38,604 nucleotides of DNA. Origin: Okeania sp. KiyG1 (GTDB taxonomy: Bacteria > Cyanobacteriota > Cyanobacteriia > Cyanobacteriales > Microcoleaceae). Position 1 is the stretch's first letter. Each line of letters starts with the position of its first letter. The DNA is taken from the NCBI RefSeq assembly GCF_014132355.1, contig NZ_BLZO01000037.1, positions 1-38,604 on the forward strand, in the 5' to 3' direction. The position numbers and the translations under genes were made by a program. Of this stretch, positions 1 through 8,864 are shown one piece after another. The notes beneath the pieces are model-generated. The model saw nothing but the letters and a program-made list of their open reading frames with translations. It did not search any database and was not told where the DNA came from.

Positions 1-291
1 TTGCTGTAAAATCTCTTTTAAGAAAGTATTGTGGGTAAATCTGTGCTTTTCTTCATATTGGGGTTCATAAAGTTTCGTTCCCTGTTCGGGAGATAACCCA
101 TCTTGTTGCCTTTTCTCTGACTTTTTCCGTTCCACCAGTGCCAGGGGAACATAAATTTGTTCTCGGTGTTTTTTTGCCTCCTCATCATCGTGAAATAGGG
201 AATTACTGGTTAGTTGATTATTCAGCATTTCCCGACAAATATCTTGCCATTCCTTGAGAGTCTTTTCTCTGCCCTGTTCAGGCAAAGTCAG
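1..291 (-). CDS. Partial NACHT/STAND-type NTPase, N-terminal linker region (runs off left edge)
   Basis: Reading leftwards from 291 the frame stays open for 97 codons to the window edge. The translation contains WQDICREML, QIYVPLALVERKK and SPEQGTKLYEP. From memory of the family, this pattern (EWxxICxxML, then IYVPLxLVERK, then EQGxxLYEP) lies just before the P-loop of cyanobacterial NACHT/STAND NTPases. The NTPase domain itself would lie outside the window, so it is inferred. A start is not clear: a TTG at 285-283 is possible, but no Shine-Dalgarno is visible. The frame is the same as that of the upstream 168-aa gene, separated only by a TGA at 294-292, so the two could be one interrupted gene or two adjacent genes. 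Such proteins are often signalling or defence NTPases. Confidence 0.6.
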   Translation of the reverse strand, partial: MTLPEQGREKTLKEWQDICREMLNNQLTSNSLFHDDEEAKKHREQIYVPLALVERKKSEKRQQDGLSPEQGTKLYEPQYEEKHRFTHNTFLKEILQQ

Positions 292-798
292 TCAAATAGT
301 AGTTCGTTTGTCAATCTTACGTTTGTCAATTTTACCAATTGTGTCAGCAACTATCCCATCTTTTTCTGTCTTTATTTTATTCTCACTTTTTCCAACCACC
401 ATCCCACCTTTTTCCGCCTTAACTTCTTTTGCTACTATGTTGGCATTCTTTTCATCTTCCGACTCCAGAGACTTTAACGCTTCTCTAATTTCTTCCACAA
501 CCTCAGTCAACTTTGGATGAGGATTTTCTTCTACTGCCGCTGCCAACTCCTGTATTGTCCGAGCAACATCAGGATTTTCTGCTGCCTCCTGCATTTCCAA
601 AACTGCCTGACCATAATCCAAAGGTTGCTCCGAAAATTGTTCAATAGCAGTTACAGTATCGGGAGATTCTTGTTTCAGATATTTCATCAACTTAGCACTT
701 TTATCCCAAACCACCTGCCCAATATTTTCTCCAGTTTTTTCCAAAGCTTTTGTCCCCAATACAGCAGCTAGCGCCATTACAATAGTAATAGGTTCCAT
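292..798 (-). CDS. Small cyanobacterial protein, likely partner of the adjacent NTPase
   Basis: A 168-residue protein. The ATG at 798 is preceded by a strong AGGAGG at 813-808, which fixes the start. Residues 1-25 are a hydrophobic or amphipathic stretch (MEPITIVMALAAVLGTKALEK). The rest is acidic, helical and rich in Glu, Lys and Ala, with a Lys/Gly-rich tail. Proteins starting MEPIT...LGTKALEKTGE are, as I recall, encoded just upstream of or fused to NACHT-type NTPases in cyanobacteria, where they may act as effector-associated or oligomerising segments. The next gene starts in the same frame right after its stop, which supports a functional link. No enzymatic motif is visible and the function is unknown. 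Confidence 0.7.
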   Translation of the reverse strand: MEPITIVMALAAVLGTKALEKTGENIGQVVWDKSAKLMKYLKQESPDTVTAIEQFSEQPLDYGQAVLEMQEAAENPDVARTIQELAAAVEENPHPKLTEVVEEIREALKSLESEDEKNANIVAKEVKAEKGGMVVGKSENKIKTEKDGIVADTIGKIDKRKIDKRTTI

Positions 799-867
799 AA
801 TTTTCAGCCTCCTAAAATTGGATTCAGATTAAGTTAATTATTAGATAATATTCTAAACTATTCCAAT

Positions 868-921
868 GTAGGTTGGGTAGAACGAAGTGTTAGCGGAGCT
901 TATCCGTAGGATAAACCCAAC
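868..921. repeat. Small dispersed repeat with GGTTGGGT/ACCCAAC ends
   Basis: About 54 bp bounded by TGTAGGTTGGGTA and ACCCAACA. The same element occurs inverted at 18695-18750, and a minimal hairpin version lies at 1101-1130. The inner part (GTTAGCGGAGCTTATCC) resembles the GC-richer palindromic repeats found inside the tnpB genes. Confidence 0.7.
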
Positions 922-940
922 AAAGTTTTATTATTATATT

Positions 941-1059
941 ATGTCCGGATAATTAGTAATAAAAACACTTCTTTCTCCTGGTACATTACTTACTCTCCTG
1001 GGAGGAGTTAGGAGTGGGTTGACTCCTCCTTAATTATTTATAAATTTTCAACCGGACAT
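941..1059. mobile_element. Short MITE-like element with 8-bp terminal inverted repeats
   Basis: The segment starts with ATGTCCGG and ends with CCGGACAT (perfect 8-bp inversion) and contains a pyrimidine-rich stretch with CTCCTGGGAGGAG. A similar end (ACGGACATGATAT) occurs near 16664-16676. It encodes nothing. No clear target duplication was seen. Confidence 0.45.
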
Positions 1060-1100
1060 GATATTAGACATCTCCAGATTTGATTTTTGGAGAGGTATAT

Positions 1101-1130
1101 TGTTGGGTTTCGTTCCTCAACCCAACCTAC
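1101..1130. repeat. Hairpin repeat, GTTGGGTTTCG...CAACCCAAC
   Basis: A 30-bp imperfect palindrome (TGTTGGGTTTCGTTCC then TCAACCCAACCTAC). It appears to be the minimal form of the repeat at 868-921. Confidence 0.6.
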
Positions 1131-1181
1131 TAGATTCTGTTAATTGCTTCACTTTTGAAGAAAGCGATCGATCTAGAAAAG

Positions 1182-1467
1182 CTAAGGAAAATATCTGTAA
1201 ATTTCTTTTCGGTGAAGTATCCTAACGAAAAAGACTATACCATCATTAACCTTAATACCCAATCGATAATCTCCTACTCTAATCCGATAGTATTCTTCCT
1301 CACCTTTTAACTTTTTTATATTTCTAATTTTCGTTAGAGGATATCTGAAAAGTTATTTAATACTGAATTTTGCCCCCTAGCCCCCAATTCTGGGGGAAAA
1401 AGAATCTATTAGCTGGTAAAAGTCCCCCAAAATTGGGGGATTTAGGGGCTTTTTCTAAACTCAACAT
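1182..1467 (-). pseudogene. RelE/ParE-type toxin, split by a palindromic repeat element
   Basis: Immediately after the antitoxin stop (TGA 1470-1468) an ATG at 1467-1465 opens MNVEFRKS, a typical start of cyanobacterial RelE-like toxins. The frame then runs into a palindromic element (about 1368-1452). Beyond it, from about 1356 to the stop at 1182, the frame encodes the toxin's C-terminal half: [34 protein letters not shown]. This matches the core and C-terminal signature of RelE/ParE mRNA interferases (KKLKG...RIRxGDYR...HRKEIYR). About 30 residues between the two parts are missing or unrecognisable. The gene is therefore inactive. It sits in the usual order behind its antitoxin remnant. 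Confidence 0.75.
1368..1452. mobile_element. Palindromic CCCCCTA.../...TAGGGG element inserted in toxin gene
   Basis: About 85 bp with nested inverted repeats: GCCCCCTAGCCCCCAATT and CCCCCAAAATTGGGGG close to TTTAGGGGC. A second copy lies at 2365-2437. It encodes no protein and interrupts the RelE-like toxin after codon 8. Short elements of this type are frequent between genes in filamentous cyanobacteria. Confidence 0.7.
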
Positions 1468-1676
1468 TCATAGCTTTCTCTTGAAAATTTTGAATATTTG
1501 TTCCCGACTAACTGTTTCAGTATTGTCACCTTCTTGAATAGCGTTTTTCATTAAAATATCTTCTAAAATTTATGCTAAAAATTCATAAAATTCCTCTTTT
1601 GTTATTGTAGTAACTCAATAATTGCTACTTTCAACAATTCTTTCAATTTGGTTTCATCTATAGTAATTTCAGACAT
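1468..1676 (-). pseudogene. Antitoxin of the RelE-like pair, frame-damaged
   Basis: Starts MSEITIDETKLKELLKVAI with an ATG at 1676-1674. The frame stops after ELLQ, but the +1 frames continue with KEEFYEFLA, ILEDILMKNAIQEG and ETVSREQIFKIFKRK, ending at the TGA at 1470-1468. This is the usual pattern of the small cyanobacterial antitoxins paired with RelE-like toxins (acidic helix, then xxAIxEGxxTExVSRExIF). There is one frameshift near ELLQ and one in-frame TAA after EFLA. The toxin ATG abuts the stop, as in an operon. Confidence 0.65.
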
Positions 1677-1772
1677 ATTTTTTTGATAATTGTTTACAGC
1701 AATTATAACAATAATAGCAATTCTAGCATATTTAATGATAAGATATAAACAATTAATTTAACTAAAAAAACA

Positions 1773-2327
1773 ATGATTGCTCAACCCCAAAATTATCAAA
1801 AAATGACCCCTGAAGAATATCTAGAATGGGAAGCTAAACAAGAATTTCGCCATGAATATGTAGATGGAAAAATTTTACCCATGACAAGAGAAACTATTCC
1901 TTATAATAATATTGTTCTCAATTTATGTAGGGCTTTATATCCCTCTGTTCATCAAAAAAGTTGTCGAATTAATCTGTTGGAGGTGAAAGTTAAGGATAGT
2001 AAAAATAGTCGTTATTTTTATCCCGATCTAGTTATTACTTGCAATGCTGACGATTTAAAATCTCATGACTTTATCGAACATCCTACAGTAATTATTGAAA
2101 TTCTTTCCTCCAGTACAGAAAAATACGATCGCGGCGATAAGTTTAAATATTATCGTCAATTTCCCAGTTTGCAAGAATATGTTTTAGTAGACTCAAAATC
2201 AATATCTGTAGAAATTTATCAACGTGGCGAGGGAAAAATTTGGCATTATTGTGCATATACAGAAGGAGAGTCAATTACATTATCTAGTATTGAATTTACT
2301 TCTGCTATTGAAGTTTGGCGTTGCTGA
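1773..2327 (+). CDS. Uma2-family (DUF820) PD-(D/E)XK nuclease-fold protein
   Basis: The 184-residue product has the Uma2 layout. An N-terminal helix carries MTPEEYLEWEAKQEFRHEYVDG, followed by YFYPDLVI (the PD of the nuclease core), IIEILSSSTEKYDRGDKF (the E-x-L and following K/D residues) and YRQFPSLQEYVLVD. Length is normal for the family. The ATG lies after an A-rich leader without a strong Shine-Dalgarno. Uma2 proteins are highly expanded in cyanobacteria and often sit among toxin-antitoxin genes and repeats, as here. Their biological role is mostly unknown; DNase activity is inferred from the fold. A broken relative lies at 18548-18691 in this window. Confidence 0.9.
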   Translation: MIAQPQNYQKMTPEEYLEWEAKQEFRHEYVDGKILPMTRETIPYNNIVLNLCRALYPSVHQKSCRINLLEVKVKDSKNSRYFYPDLVITCNADDLKSHDFIEHPTVIIEILSSSTEKYDRGDKFKYYRQFPSLQEYVLVDSKSISVEIYQRGEGKIWHYCAYTEGESITLSSIEFTSAIEVWRC

Positions 2328-2364
2328 ATTGAAGTATGAATACGCGATTGTTTGGTTCTACTCA

Positions 2365-2437
2365 AGCCCCCTAAATCCCCCAAAATTGGGGGACTTTTAG
2401 AGTTTTATCCCCCCCAAAATTGGGGGGTTAGGGGGGC
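2365..2437. repeat. Second copy of the CCCCCTAAATCCCCC palindromic element
   Basis: Starts AGCCCCCTAAATCCCCC and ends GGGGTTAGGGGGGC, with two internal AATT-centred palindromes (CCCCCAAAATTGGGGG). Same family as the insertion at 1368-1452. It lies downstream of the Uma2 stop and could fold as a strong hairpin that stops transcription. Confidence 0.7.
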
Positions 2438-2520
2438 AAAATCATACCCAGAATCAGCAACGAAGTTTTATACGAAGGAGTTAACTTTGAAACTGATAAC
2501 GTCGAACAATAATAAACTTA

Positions 2521-2599
2521 GTGGGAGCATCTTGCTCCCTTGATATTAAAATTATTTTGGTTACAGAAAACGATAGCAGGAACATCTTACTTCCCTGCT
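2521..2599. repeat. Two hairpin repeats (GGGAGCATCTTGCTCCC type)
   Basis: GGGAGCATCTTGCTCCC (2523-2539) and a diverged relative reading GCAGGAACATCTTACTTCCCTGC (about 2575-2597) are separate hairpins about 35 bp apart. They are probably small dispersed repeats. The remainder of the gap between the Uma2 gene and 2680 shows nothing coding. Confidence 0.5.
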
Positions 2600-2680
2600 A
2601 GACTTTGCTTATTCTCCTCTACAATTAATCACAATTAATTTCCTCCTATCAATTTTCTACTTCCTGAAATTTTGATTGAG

Positions 2681-2876
2681 ATTACGTTAACCTTAAGTAA
2701 TATCCTGAAAAATTCCCATTTCATTTTGTTTATAAGAAGAGGTAATTCTAAATTCTAAATTCTAAATTCTAAATTCTAATTACGCTAACCTTAAGTAATA
2801 TCCTGAAAAATTCCCATTTCATTTTGTTTATAAGAATAGGTAATTCTAAATTCTAAATTCTAAATTCTAAATTGTA
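2681..2876. repeat. 98-bp tandem duplication with AATTCTA heptamers, in the permease leader
   Basis: A block starting ATTACG(T/C)TAACCTTAAG, including ATCCTGAAAAATTCCC, is present twice (2681 and 2779). Each copy ends in a run of AATTCTA heptamers. The period of 98 is 14 x 7. The second copy ends about 25 bp before the permease start at 2901, so the array lies in its leader or promoter region. Confidence 0.85.
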
Positions 2877-2900
2877 GACTCGACCTTAAATCTGAAGTAT

Positions 2901-4079
2901 ATGGAGCGCAGTATCTCAAAGTCTTTATTCTTCCTACAAAGACTGGAACCAAAAATTTCAGTCATGGACCGCTACATCATCATAGAATTAATAGGGCCAT
3001 TTCTCTTTGGTGTAGGATTATTTTCATCTATCGGGGTGACAGCGGGGGCAATGTTTGAATTAGTCCGAAAAGTTACAGAATCTGGACTACCTATTTCTAT
3101 TGCCCTCCAAGTATTTTTCTTAAAAGTGCCAGAGTTTATGGGTTGGGCATTCCCTATGGCAATGGTATTATCGACTCTAATGGTTTACAGTCAGATGTCT
3201 AGTAATAGTGAGATAGTTGCTCTGCGTAGCTGTGGCATTAGTGTCTATCGAATGCTTATACCTGCGGTAATACTAGGTCTGACAGTCACTGGTTTAACTT
3301 TTGCACTCAATGAGGTAATTGTACCCAATGCCAACTATCAAGCATCTCTGACTTTAGATAGAACTTTAGACCGAGAAGATCCTCCTTTTCGGGAAGAACA
3401 TATTTTCTATCCAGAATTTGGCAAAGTTGAGCGGCCAGACGGAAGTAAGAAAGATACCTTGACTCGTTTATTCTATGCCGAAAAGTTTGATGGTAAATAT
3501 ATGAAGGGTGTAACTATTGTAGATCGTTCCCAATACGGAGTTGACCAAATTGTGTCTTCTGAGTCAGCAACCTGGAATCCAGCAGAAAATATTTGGGACT
3601 TGTTTAATGGGACTATTTATATTGTATCTCCAGATGGTTCCTACCGTAATATTGTTAAGTTTGACCATCAAGAATTCAAACTTTCTACGGCACCTTTAGA
3701 TTTAGCGGATAAAAGACGTACTTATCAACAGATGAATATTCCTCAATCTTATGAATATTTGGAGTTAATGCGATTGAGTGGAAATCATCGGAAAATTATT
3801 AAAACCCAAGTCAGAATTCAACAAAAGTTTGCTGTACCTTTTGTTTGTTTGGTTCTGGGTTTAGTAGGAGCAGCTTTAGGAATTAGACCTCAGAGAAATG
3901 CAAATAGAGGGACTAGCTTTGGTATTAGTGTGATAATTATTTTTGCTTATTATTTACTTTCTTTTATCACGGGGGCAATGGGGCAAAAAGAGGTTTTGAC
4001 TCCTTTTTTGGCTGGATGGTTACCAAATTTTCTAGGTCTTGGAGTGGCAATGTTATTGATAGCAAGAGCCTCTCGTTAA
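2901..4079 (+). CDS. LptF/LptG (YjgP/YjgQ) family permease
   Basis: A 392-residue inner-membrane protein. In the known family, LptF/G form the membrane part of the ABC machine that extracts lipopolysaccharide and passes it to LptC/A. Three membrane helices lie near the N-terminus (about 27-50, 70-92, 118-140). A periplasmic beta-rich domain spans about 150-290. Three helices close the protein (about 312-330, 342-362, 370-388). DRYIIIELIGPFLFGVGLF and the paired VPEF...AFPMAMVLSTLMVYSQMSSNSEI are characteristic. Translation may begin at Met22 (2964), which aligns better with the usual family start (MDRY); neither start has a strong Shine-Dalgarno. Cyanobacteria usually carry one such gene, so LptF and LptG cannot be told apart here. 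The frame is intact. Confidence 0.92.
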   Translation: MERSISKSLFFLQRLEPKISVMDRYIIIELIGPFLFGVGLFSSIGVTAGAMFELVRKVTESGLPISIALQVFFLKVPEFMGWAFPMAMVLSTLMVYSQMSSNSEIVALRSCGISVYRMLIPAVILGLTVTGLTFALNEVIVPNANYQASLTLDRTLDREDPPFREEHIFYPEFGKVERPDGSKKDTLTRLFYAEKFDGKYMKGVTIVDRSQYGVDQIVSSESATWNPAENIWDLFNGTIYIVSPDGSYRNIVKFDHQEFKLSTAPLDLADKRRTYQQMNIPQSYEYLELMRLSGNHRKIIKTQVRIQQKFAVPFVCLVLGLVGAALGIRPQRNANRGTSFGISVIIIFAYYLLSFITGAMGQKEVLTPFLAGWLPNFLGLGVAMLLIARASR

Positions 4080-4080
4080 G

Positions 4081-4125
4081 GAATTTAGAATTTAGAATTT
4101 AGAATTCAGAATTCAGAATTCAAAA
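4081..4125. repeat. TAGAATT heptamer run after the permease stop
   Basis: Six consecutive 7-bp units (GAATTTA, then GAATTCA variants) begin one base after the permease stop. This is the inverse orientation of the AATTCTA heptamers found elsewhere. The following 150 bp to 4280 shows no gene or clear structure. Confidence 0.8.
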
Positions 4126-4280
4126 TATTTAGGATAATCCAAGTAACATTTGCCTACCTTTTTATTCTTTGGTACGACTTTTTTTCATGTCATTTATTGA
4201 TAGAAGTAGCACCGAAATACTCTGCTCTGAAGACTATTATTTATATGAAATAAATTAATCTAAAATATTGTAGCTTTTTG

Positions 4281-4789
4281 CTAAAACCTGCAAAATATAG
4301 GTGGGTCTGGTAATATGTGAATATTCACTTCCCCTCCCCAAGAATTTAATTCTCCTTTATTACAACCACCTGTTACTCCTTTTGCTTCTAATGCTAAAGT
4401 ATGGGTTCCTTTTGTAATAAAACCTAGATCCTTTTTACAGATTTATAATTATCTATCTGATATTCTTCACGTCCTTTAAGTTTGTTATCAACATAGAAAT
4501 AGATTATAACCGTACTACAATGACCAGGAGGGACTATATATTCAGCGTATAATATTCCATCTTCCTTTACTTCTATTTGTTCTTCGCGACGAGGTTTACA
4601 AAGCTGACCATTGCTGGTACATTCTATTCCTTTACTCCCTAATTCCTGAAGCAATTTTATCTCTTTGGTGGCATTTGATTGACTACAGTATTGACCAATT
4701 GCTGCTATTAATGCAGCTATTATTACTGCAGTTCCACCAATAATAGCAACAATTATTTGTGTTCGAGAACCTTCGTTGTTAGAAGTCAT
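4281..4789 (-). pseudogene. Small membrane-anchored protein, one frameshift
   Basis: The first 121 residues form a continuous frame with one N-terminal membrane helix (about 11-31, IIVAIIGGTAVIIAALIAAIG). A soluble domain with paired cysteines (IECTSNGQLC, PPGHC) follows. The frame stops at 4424, but the next frame clearly continues the protein: DLGFITKGTHTLALEA, GVTGGCNKGELNSWGG, VNIHILPDP, with a stop at 4283-4281. The break falls in a 5-A run (minus strand, about 4433-4437). One added base would give a 169-residue protein. The whole resembles an anchored, extracytoplasmic beta-sandwich with disulfides. No known family was recognised. It could be a recent pseudogene or a sequencing error. 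Confidence 0.65.
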
Positions 4790-4980
4790 CTAAATTTAAA
4801 CCTTAGTTGTAATAAGTAATTAAATTTTAGCTATTTTAGCAAAGAAATAAAGCCCCAGCCTAGTTATAGCAATACTTTTTATTCAAAATTTACAATTATT
4901 CTAATTTTTAGAAGAAACTATTAACGCTAAACAACAATCGGCAATCATATCATGTTCTATAAAATCCCTAGTCTATAATC

Positions 4981-5178
4981 GTAAGTATTTCCTGCGGAAT
5001 GAATGCTGCGCAAATAGCTATTAGCTGTTAGCTGTCAGCTCTCATAAGGGGATTTTAATGAATATAAACTTTAAAGCCAGCTTTTATAGTAAGATTTAAT
5101 TCTGACTAAATTAGTAAAGCTTTTACCTAAAACTAAAAGCAATAGCTGATTGCTGAATGCTGATAGCTGAATGCTTAC
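4981..5178. mobile_element. MITE with 8-bp target duplication (copy 1)
   Basis: A 198-bp non-coding element begins GTAAGTATT and ends AATGCTTAC. It is flanked by a perfect direct repeat CTATAATC (4973-4980 and 5179-5186). The second copy at 19867-20060 shares its whole length, including the start TTTCCTGCGGAATG and AGCT-rich ends (TAGCTGATAGCTGA). The insertion ends 12 bp before the ATG of the membrane gene at 5191. The duplicated flank itself contains TATAAT. Confidence 0.9.
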
Positions 5179-5190
5179 CTATAATCAAAT

Positions 5191-6973
5191 ATGTCAAATT
5201 CTTTAATATCCAAATTAAAAATTAGTAGATTTTTATCAATTTTACATAAAAATTTGATAAATCGAAGCTGGATATTTTGGTTTGGTTTAAGTTTAGCTAT
5301 TGTCTTAATTTATAGTTTTGAATCTCTCAAAACATCCCTCCAAAGTGAATATTTCATCCAAGATGATGCACGACAACATATATTTTGGATGCGTCGTTTT
5401 TTAGATGCAGAATTATTCCCTCAAGATTTCATTGCTGACTATTTTCAATCAGTAGCTCCGTGGGGATATAAAACTTTTTATTGGCTCATCACATCTTTGG
5501 GTATCGACCCCATTTTTTTAGGTAAATCATTACCAATATTTCTCGGATTAATTTCGACAATTTACTGTTTTGGAATAAGTTTACAAATTCTACCTATTCC
5601 TGCTGTAGGTTTTTTTAGTTCATTGATTTTAAATCAAACTTTATGGATGGAAGATGATTTAGTTTCTGCTACTCCTAGAGCATTTTTCTATCCACTTTTT
5701 TAGCATTTTTATATTACTTACTCCGAAATTCTTTCTTTCCTGTATTAGTAGCGATCGCTCTCCAAGCAGTTTTTTATCCTCACACTGTTTTACTATCAGT
5801 AACTATCTTAACTATTAGACTATTTTCCTACGATAAAAAACGGTTAAAATTTACTTCAGTCCGATTAAATTATTGGTTATGGTTAGGAGGAATAATAAAT
5901 GCTGCAATTATACTTCTACCATACAAATTTTCTGCTACGGAATTTGGGTCAATTATTACTGCTGCGGAAGCTAAATTACAACCCATTTTTAACTATGTTG
6001 ATGGTAACTATGGCAGAGCATTCTTTTTTCACGAAAATCCTTTAGTTTTTTGGCTCATAGGACCGAGGAGCGGCATATTATTTTTAGGATTTTTACCTCC
6101 ACTAGCGATCGCCTCATTATTCTTACCTTTTGTACTTAGAAAAAGTCAAAAATTTCCTCTGGCAAAACGGGTTTCTTTGAAGGTAGAAATATTAGTTCAA
6201 ATTTTACTAGCATCTATTGGATTATTTTTCCTAGCTCATGCTTTTTGTTTCAGCTTCATTTTCCCAACAGATATATTTATCATAGTATGCGAGTAATGAT
6301 ACCAATAGCTGCTGGTATTGCTTTAACAATATGGTTGGATAGTTATTTGAATCAAGTTATTTCTCAGCTAAAAAATGGCTTAAATTTTCCACAAATAATA
6401 TATCTCGGCTGCACAACTTTATTATTCGTGATATTAAGTATTATTCCTTTTTCCCAAGACCTAACTATAGATAACCAATTCTACGTTAAAGGCAAAGAAA
6501 TAGAATTATATGAATATTTACTAGAACAACCGAAAAATACATTAATTGCCTCCATATCTAAAGAATCAGATAATATTCCTACTTTTGCCCAACGTTCTAC
6601 TTTAGTTGCCCAGGAATATAGTTTGCCTTACCATACAGAATATTATGCTCAGTTTAGTCAAAGAGCAAAGGATTTAATTCAGGCTCAATATACTTCTAAT
6701 CCAGAAGAGGTTAATAATTTTATTCAGAAGTATGGAATAGATTTTTGGTTGCTCGATCTAACAGCTTATAACCCTAGATATGTAGCTGATAAAGAACTAA
6801 TTCGTCAGTATGATTTAGCAGAGATAATTATTTATCAACTAGAGCAAAATATGATTCCTGCGTTATCCGTTACTATTGAAAATTGCACTGTATTAACAAG
6901 TAAGAGAATAGTATTATTACCAACATCATGTATTCAAAATGAGTTGATGAAATTCACTCAAATTTCAGGATAG
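5191..6973 (+). pseudogene. GT-C-like multispanning membrane protein, two frameshifts
   Basis: Three frames join into one protein of about 594 residues. Part 1 (5191-5700) has a membrane helix then FIQDDARQHIFWMRRF, where the DD in the first extracytoplasmic loop recalls GT-C glycosyltransferases. Part 2 (5703-6243, no start of its own) continues LAFLYYLLRNSFFPVLVAIALQ and further helices. Part 3 (6245-6973) carries FQLHFPNRYIYHSMRVMIP and a soluble C-terminal domain. Both breaks are explained by loss of one T in a T run (CCACTTTTTTAG near 5700 and GCTTTTTGTTT near 6243). The MITE at 4981-5178 sits directly upstream and a tandem array begins inside its last codons. The family is not certain; lipid-linked sugar transfer is a guess from the layout. 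Confidence 0.7.
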
Positions 6974-8717
6974 GCAATTATTCATTATTAATTATTCATT
7001 ATTCATTATTGAACAACATCATCTATTCAAAATGAGTTGATAAAATTCACTCAAATTTCAGGATAGGCAATTATTCATTATTAATTATTCATTATTCATT
7101 ATGGAACAACATCATCTATTCAAAATGAGTTGATAAAATTCACTCAAATTTCAGGATAGGCAATTATTCATTATTAATTATTCATTATTCATTATGGAAC
7201 AACATCATCTATTCAAAATGAGTTGATAAAATTCACTCAAATTTCAGGATAGGCAATTATTCATTATTAATTATTCATTATTCATTATGGAACAACATCA
7301 TCTATTCAAAATGAGTTGATTCAATTCACTCAAATTTCAGGATAGGCAATTATTCATTATTAATTATTCATTATTCATTATGGAACAACATCATCTATTC
7401 AAAATGAGTTGATAAAATTCACTCAAATTTTAGGATAGGCAATTATTAATTCTTAATTATTAATTATTCATTATTGAACAACATCATGTATTCAAAATGA
7501 GTTGATGAAATTCACTCAAATTTCAGGATAGGCAATTATTAATTCTTAATTATTCATTATTGAACAACATCATGTATTCAAAATTAGTTGATAAAATTCA
7601 CTCAAATTTCAGGATAGGCAATTATTAATTATTCATTATTAATTATTAATTATTGAACAACATCATGTATTCAAAATTAGTTGATAAAATTCACTCAAAT
7701 TTCAGGATAGGCAATTATTAATTATTCATTATTAATTATTAATTATTGAACAACATCATGTATTCAAAATTAGTTGATGAAATTCACTCAAATTTCAGGA
7801 TAGGCAATTATTAATTATTCATTATTAATTATTCATTATTGAACAACATCATGTATTCAAAATGAGTTGATGAAATTCACTCAAATTTCAGGATAGGCAA
7901 TTATTAATTATTCATTATTAATTATTCATTATTGAACAACATCATGTATTCAAAATGAGTTGATTAAATTTACTCAAATTTCAGGATAGGCAATTATTCA
8001 TTATTCATTATTAATTATTAATTATTGAACAACATCATGTATTCAAAATGAGTTGATAAAATTCACTCAAATTTCAGGATAGGCAATTATTCATTATTAA
8101 TTATTCATTATTCATTATTGAACAACATCATGTATTCAAAATGAGTTGATAAAATTCACTCAAATTTCAGGATAGGCAATTATTCATTATTAATTATTCA
8201 TTATTCATTATTGAACAACATCATGTATTCAAAATGAGTTGATGAAATTCACTCAAATTTCAGGATAGGCAATTATTAATTCTTAATTATTCATTATTGA
8301 ACAACATCATGTATTCAAAATTAGTTGATAAAATTCACTCAAATTTCAGGATAGGCAATTATTAATTATTCATTATTAATTATTAATTATTGAACAACAT
8401 CATGTATTCAAAATTAGTTGATGAAATTCACTCAAATTTCAGGATAGGCAATTATTAATTCTTAATTATTAATTATTGAACAACATCATGTATTCAAAAT
8501 TAGTTGATAAAATTCACTCAAATTTCAGGATAGGCAATTATTAATTATTAATTATTCATTATTCATTATTGAACAACATCATGTATTCAAAATGAGTTGA
8601 TGAAATTCACTCAAATTTCAGGATAGGCAATTATTAATTATTAATTATTAATTATTAATTATTCATTATTGAACAACATCATGTATTCAAAATTAGTTGA
8701 TGAAATTTACTCAAATT
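6921..8717. repeat. 93-bp tandem array built from a gene's 3' end (about 19 units)
   Basis: The motif GGATAGGCAATT occurs 19 times from 6968 to 8621. Spacing is 93 bp except for three intervals of 86 bp. Unit 1 is the last codons and stop of the membrane gene (CAACATCATGTATTCAAAA...CAGGATAG). Later units keep this coding end almost unchanged, followed by heptamers (TTATTCA, TTATTAA). Units vary at few sites (CATCTATT/CATGTATT, ATGAGTTG/TTAGTTG). The last unit is cut at 8717 where GTAAGCATTCCGCAAA begins. No open frame runs through the array. Confidence 0.97.
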
Positions 8718-8743
8718 AAGTAAGCATTCCGCAAACCTTGTAG

Positions 8744-8763
8744 GGACGTTCCATGGAACGTCC
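8744..8763. repeat. Perfect 20-bp palindrome GGACGTTCCATGGAACGTCC
   Basis: A fully self-complementary 20-mer flanked by TAG and TTA. Relatives lie at 11793-11812, 20522-20541 and 26681-26700 with changes mainly in the middle. It is probably a small dispersed repeat; an operator role is less likely because the sites have no common gene context. Confidence 0.75.
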
Positions 8764-8864
8764 TTACTGTGGTTTACCCAAACAAAACCGCTGTAATACC
8801 ATTTCTCCATGAAGTTGCACTTAATATATAAATATAAGAATAGTCAGTTTAATCAGGTCTGAGC

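Noticed and set aside
292-294. TGA as a recoded (selenocysteine) codon joining the two left-edge frames
   Set aside because: No SECIS-like hairpin or known selenoprotein family; a plain stop between adjacent genes is simpler.
2352-2543. 63-codon frame beginning MVLLKPPKSPKIGG
   Set aside because: Translation of the CCCCCTAAATCCCCC palindromic repeat; such frames arise wherever the repeat lands.
6921-8717. CRISPR-like array
   Set aside because: Units are repeats over their whole 93 bp. The variable parts are heptamer runs, not unique spacers, and no cas gene is near.
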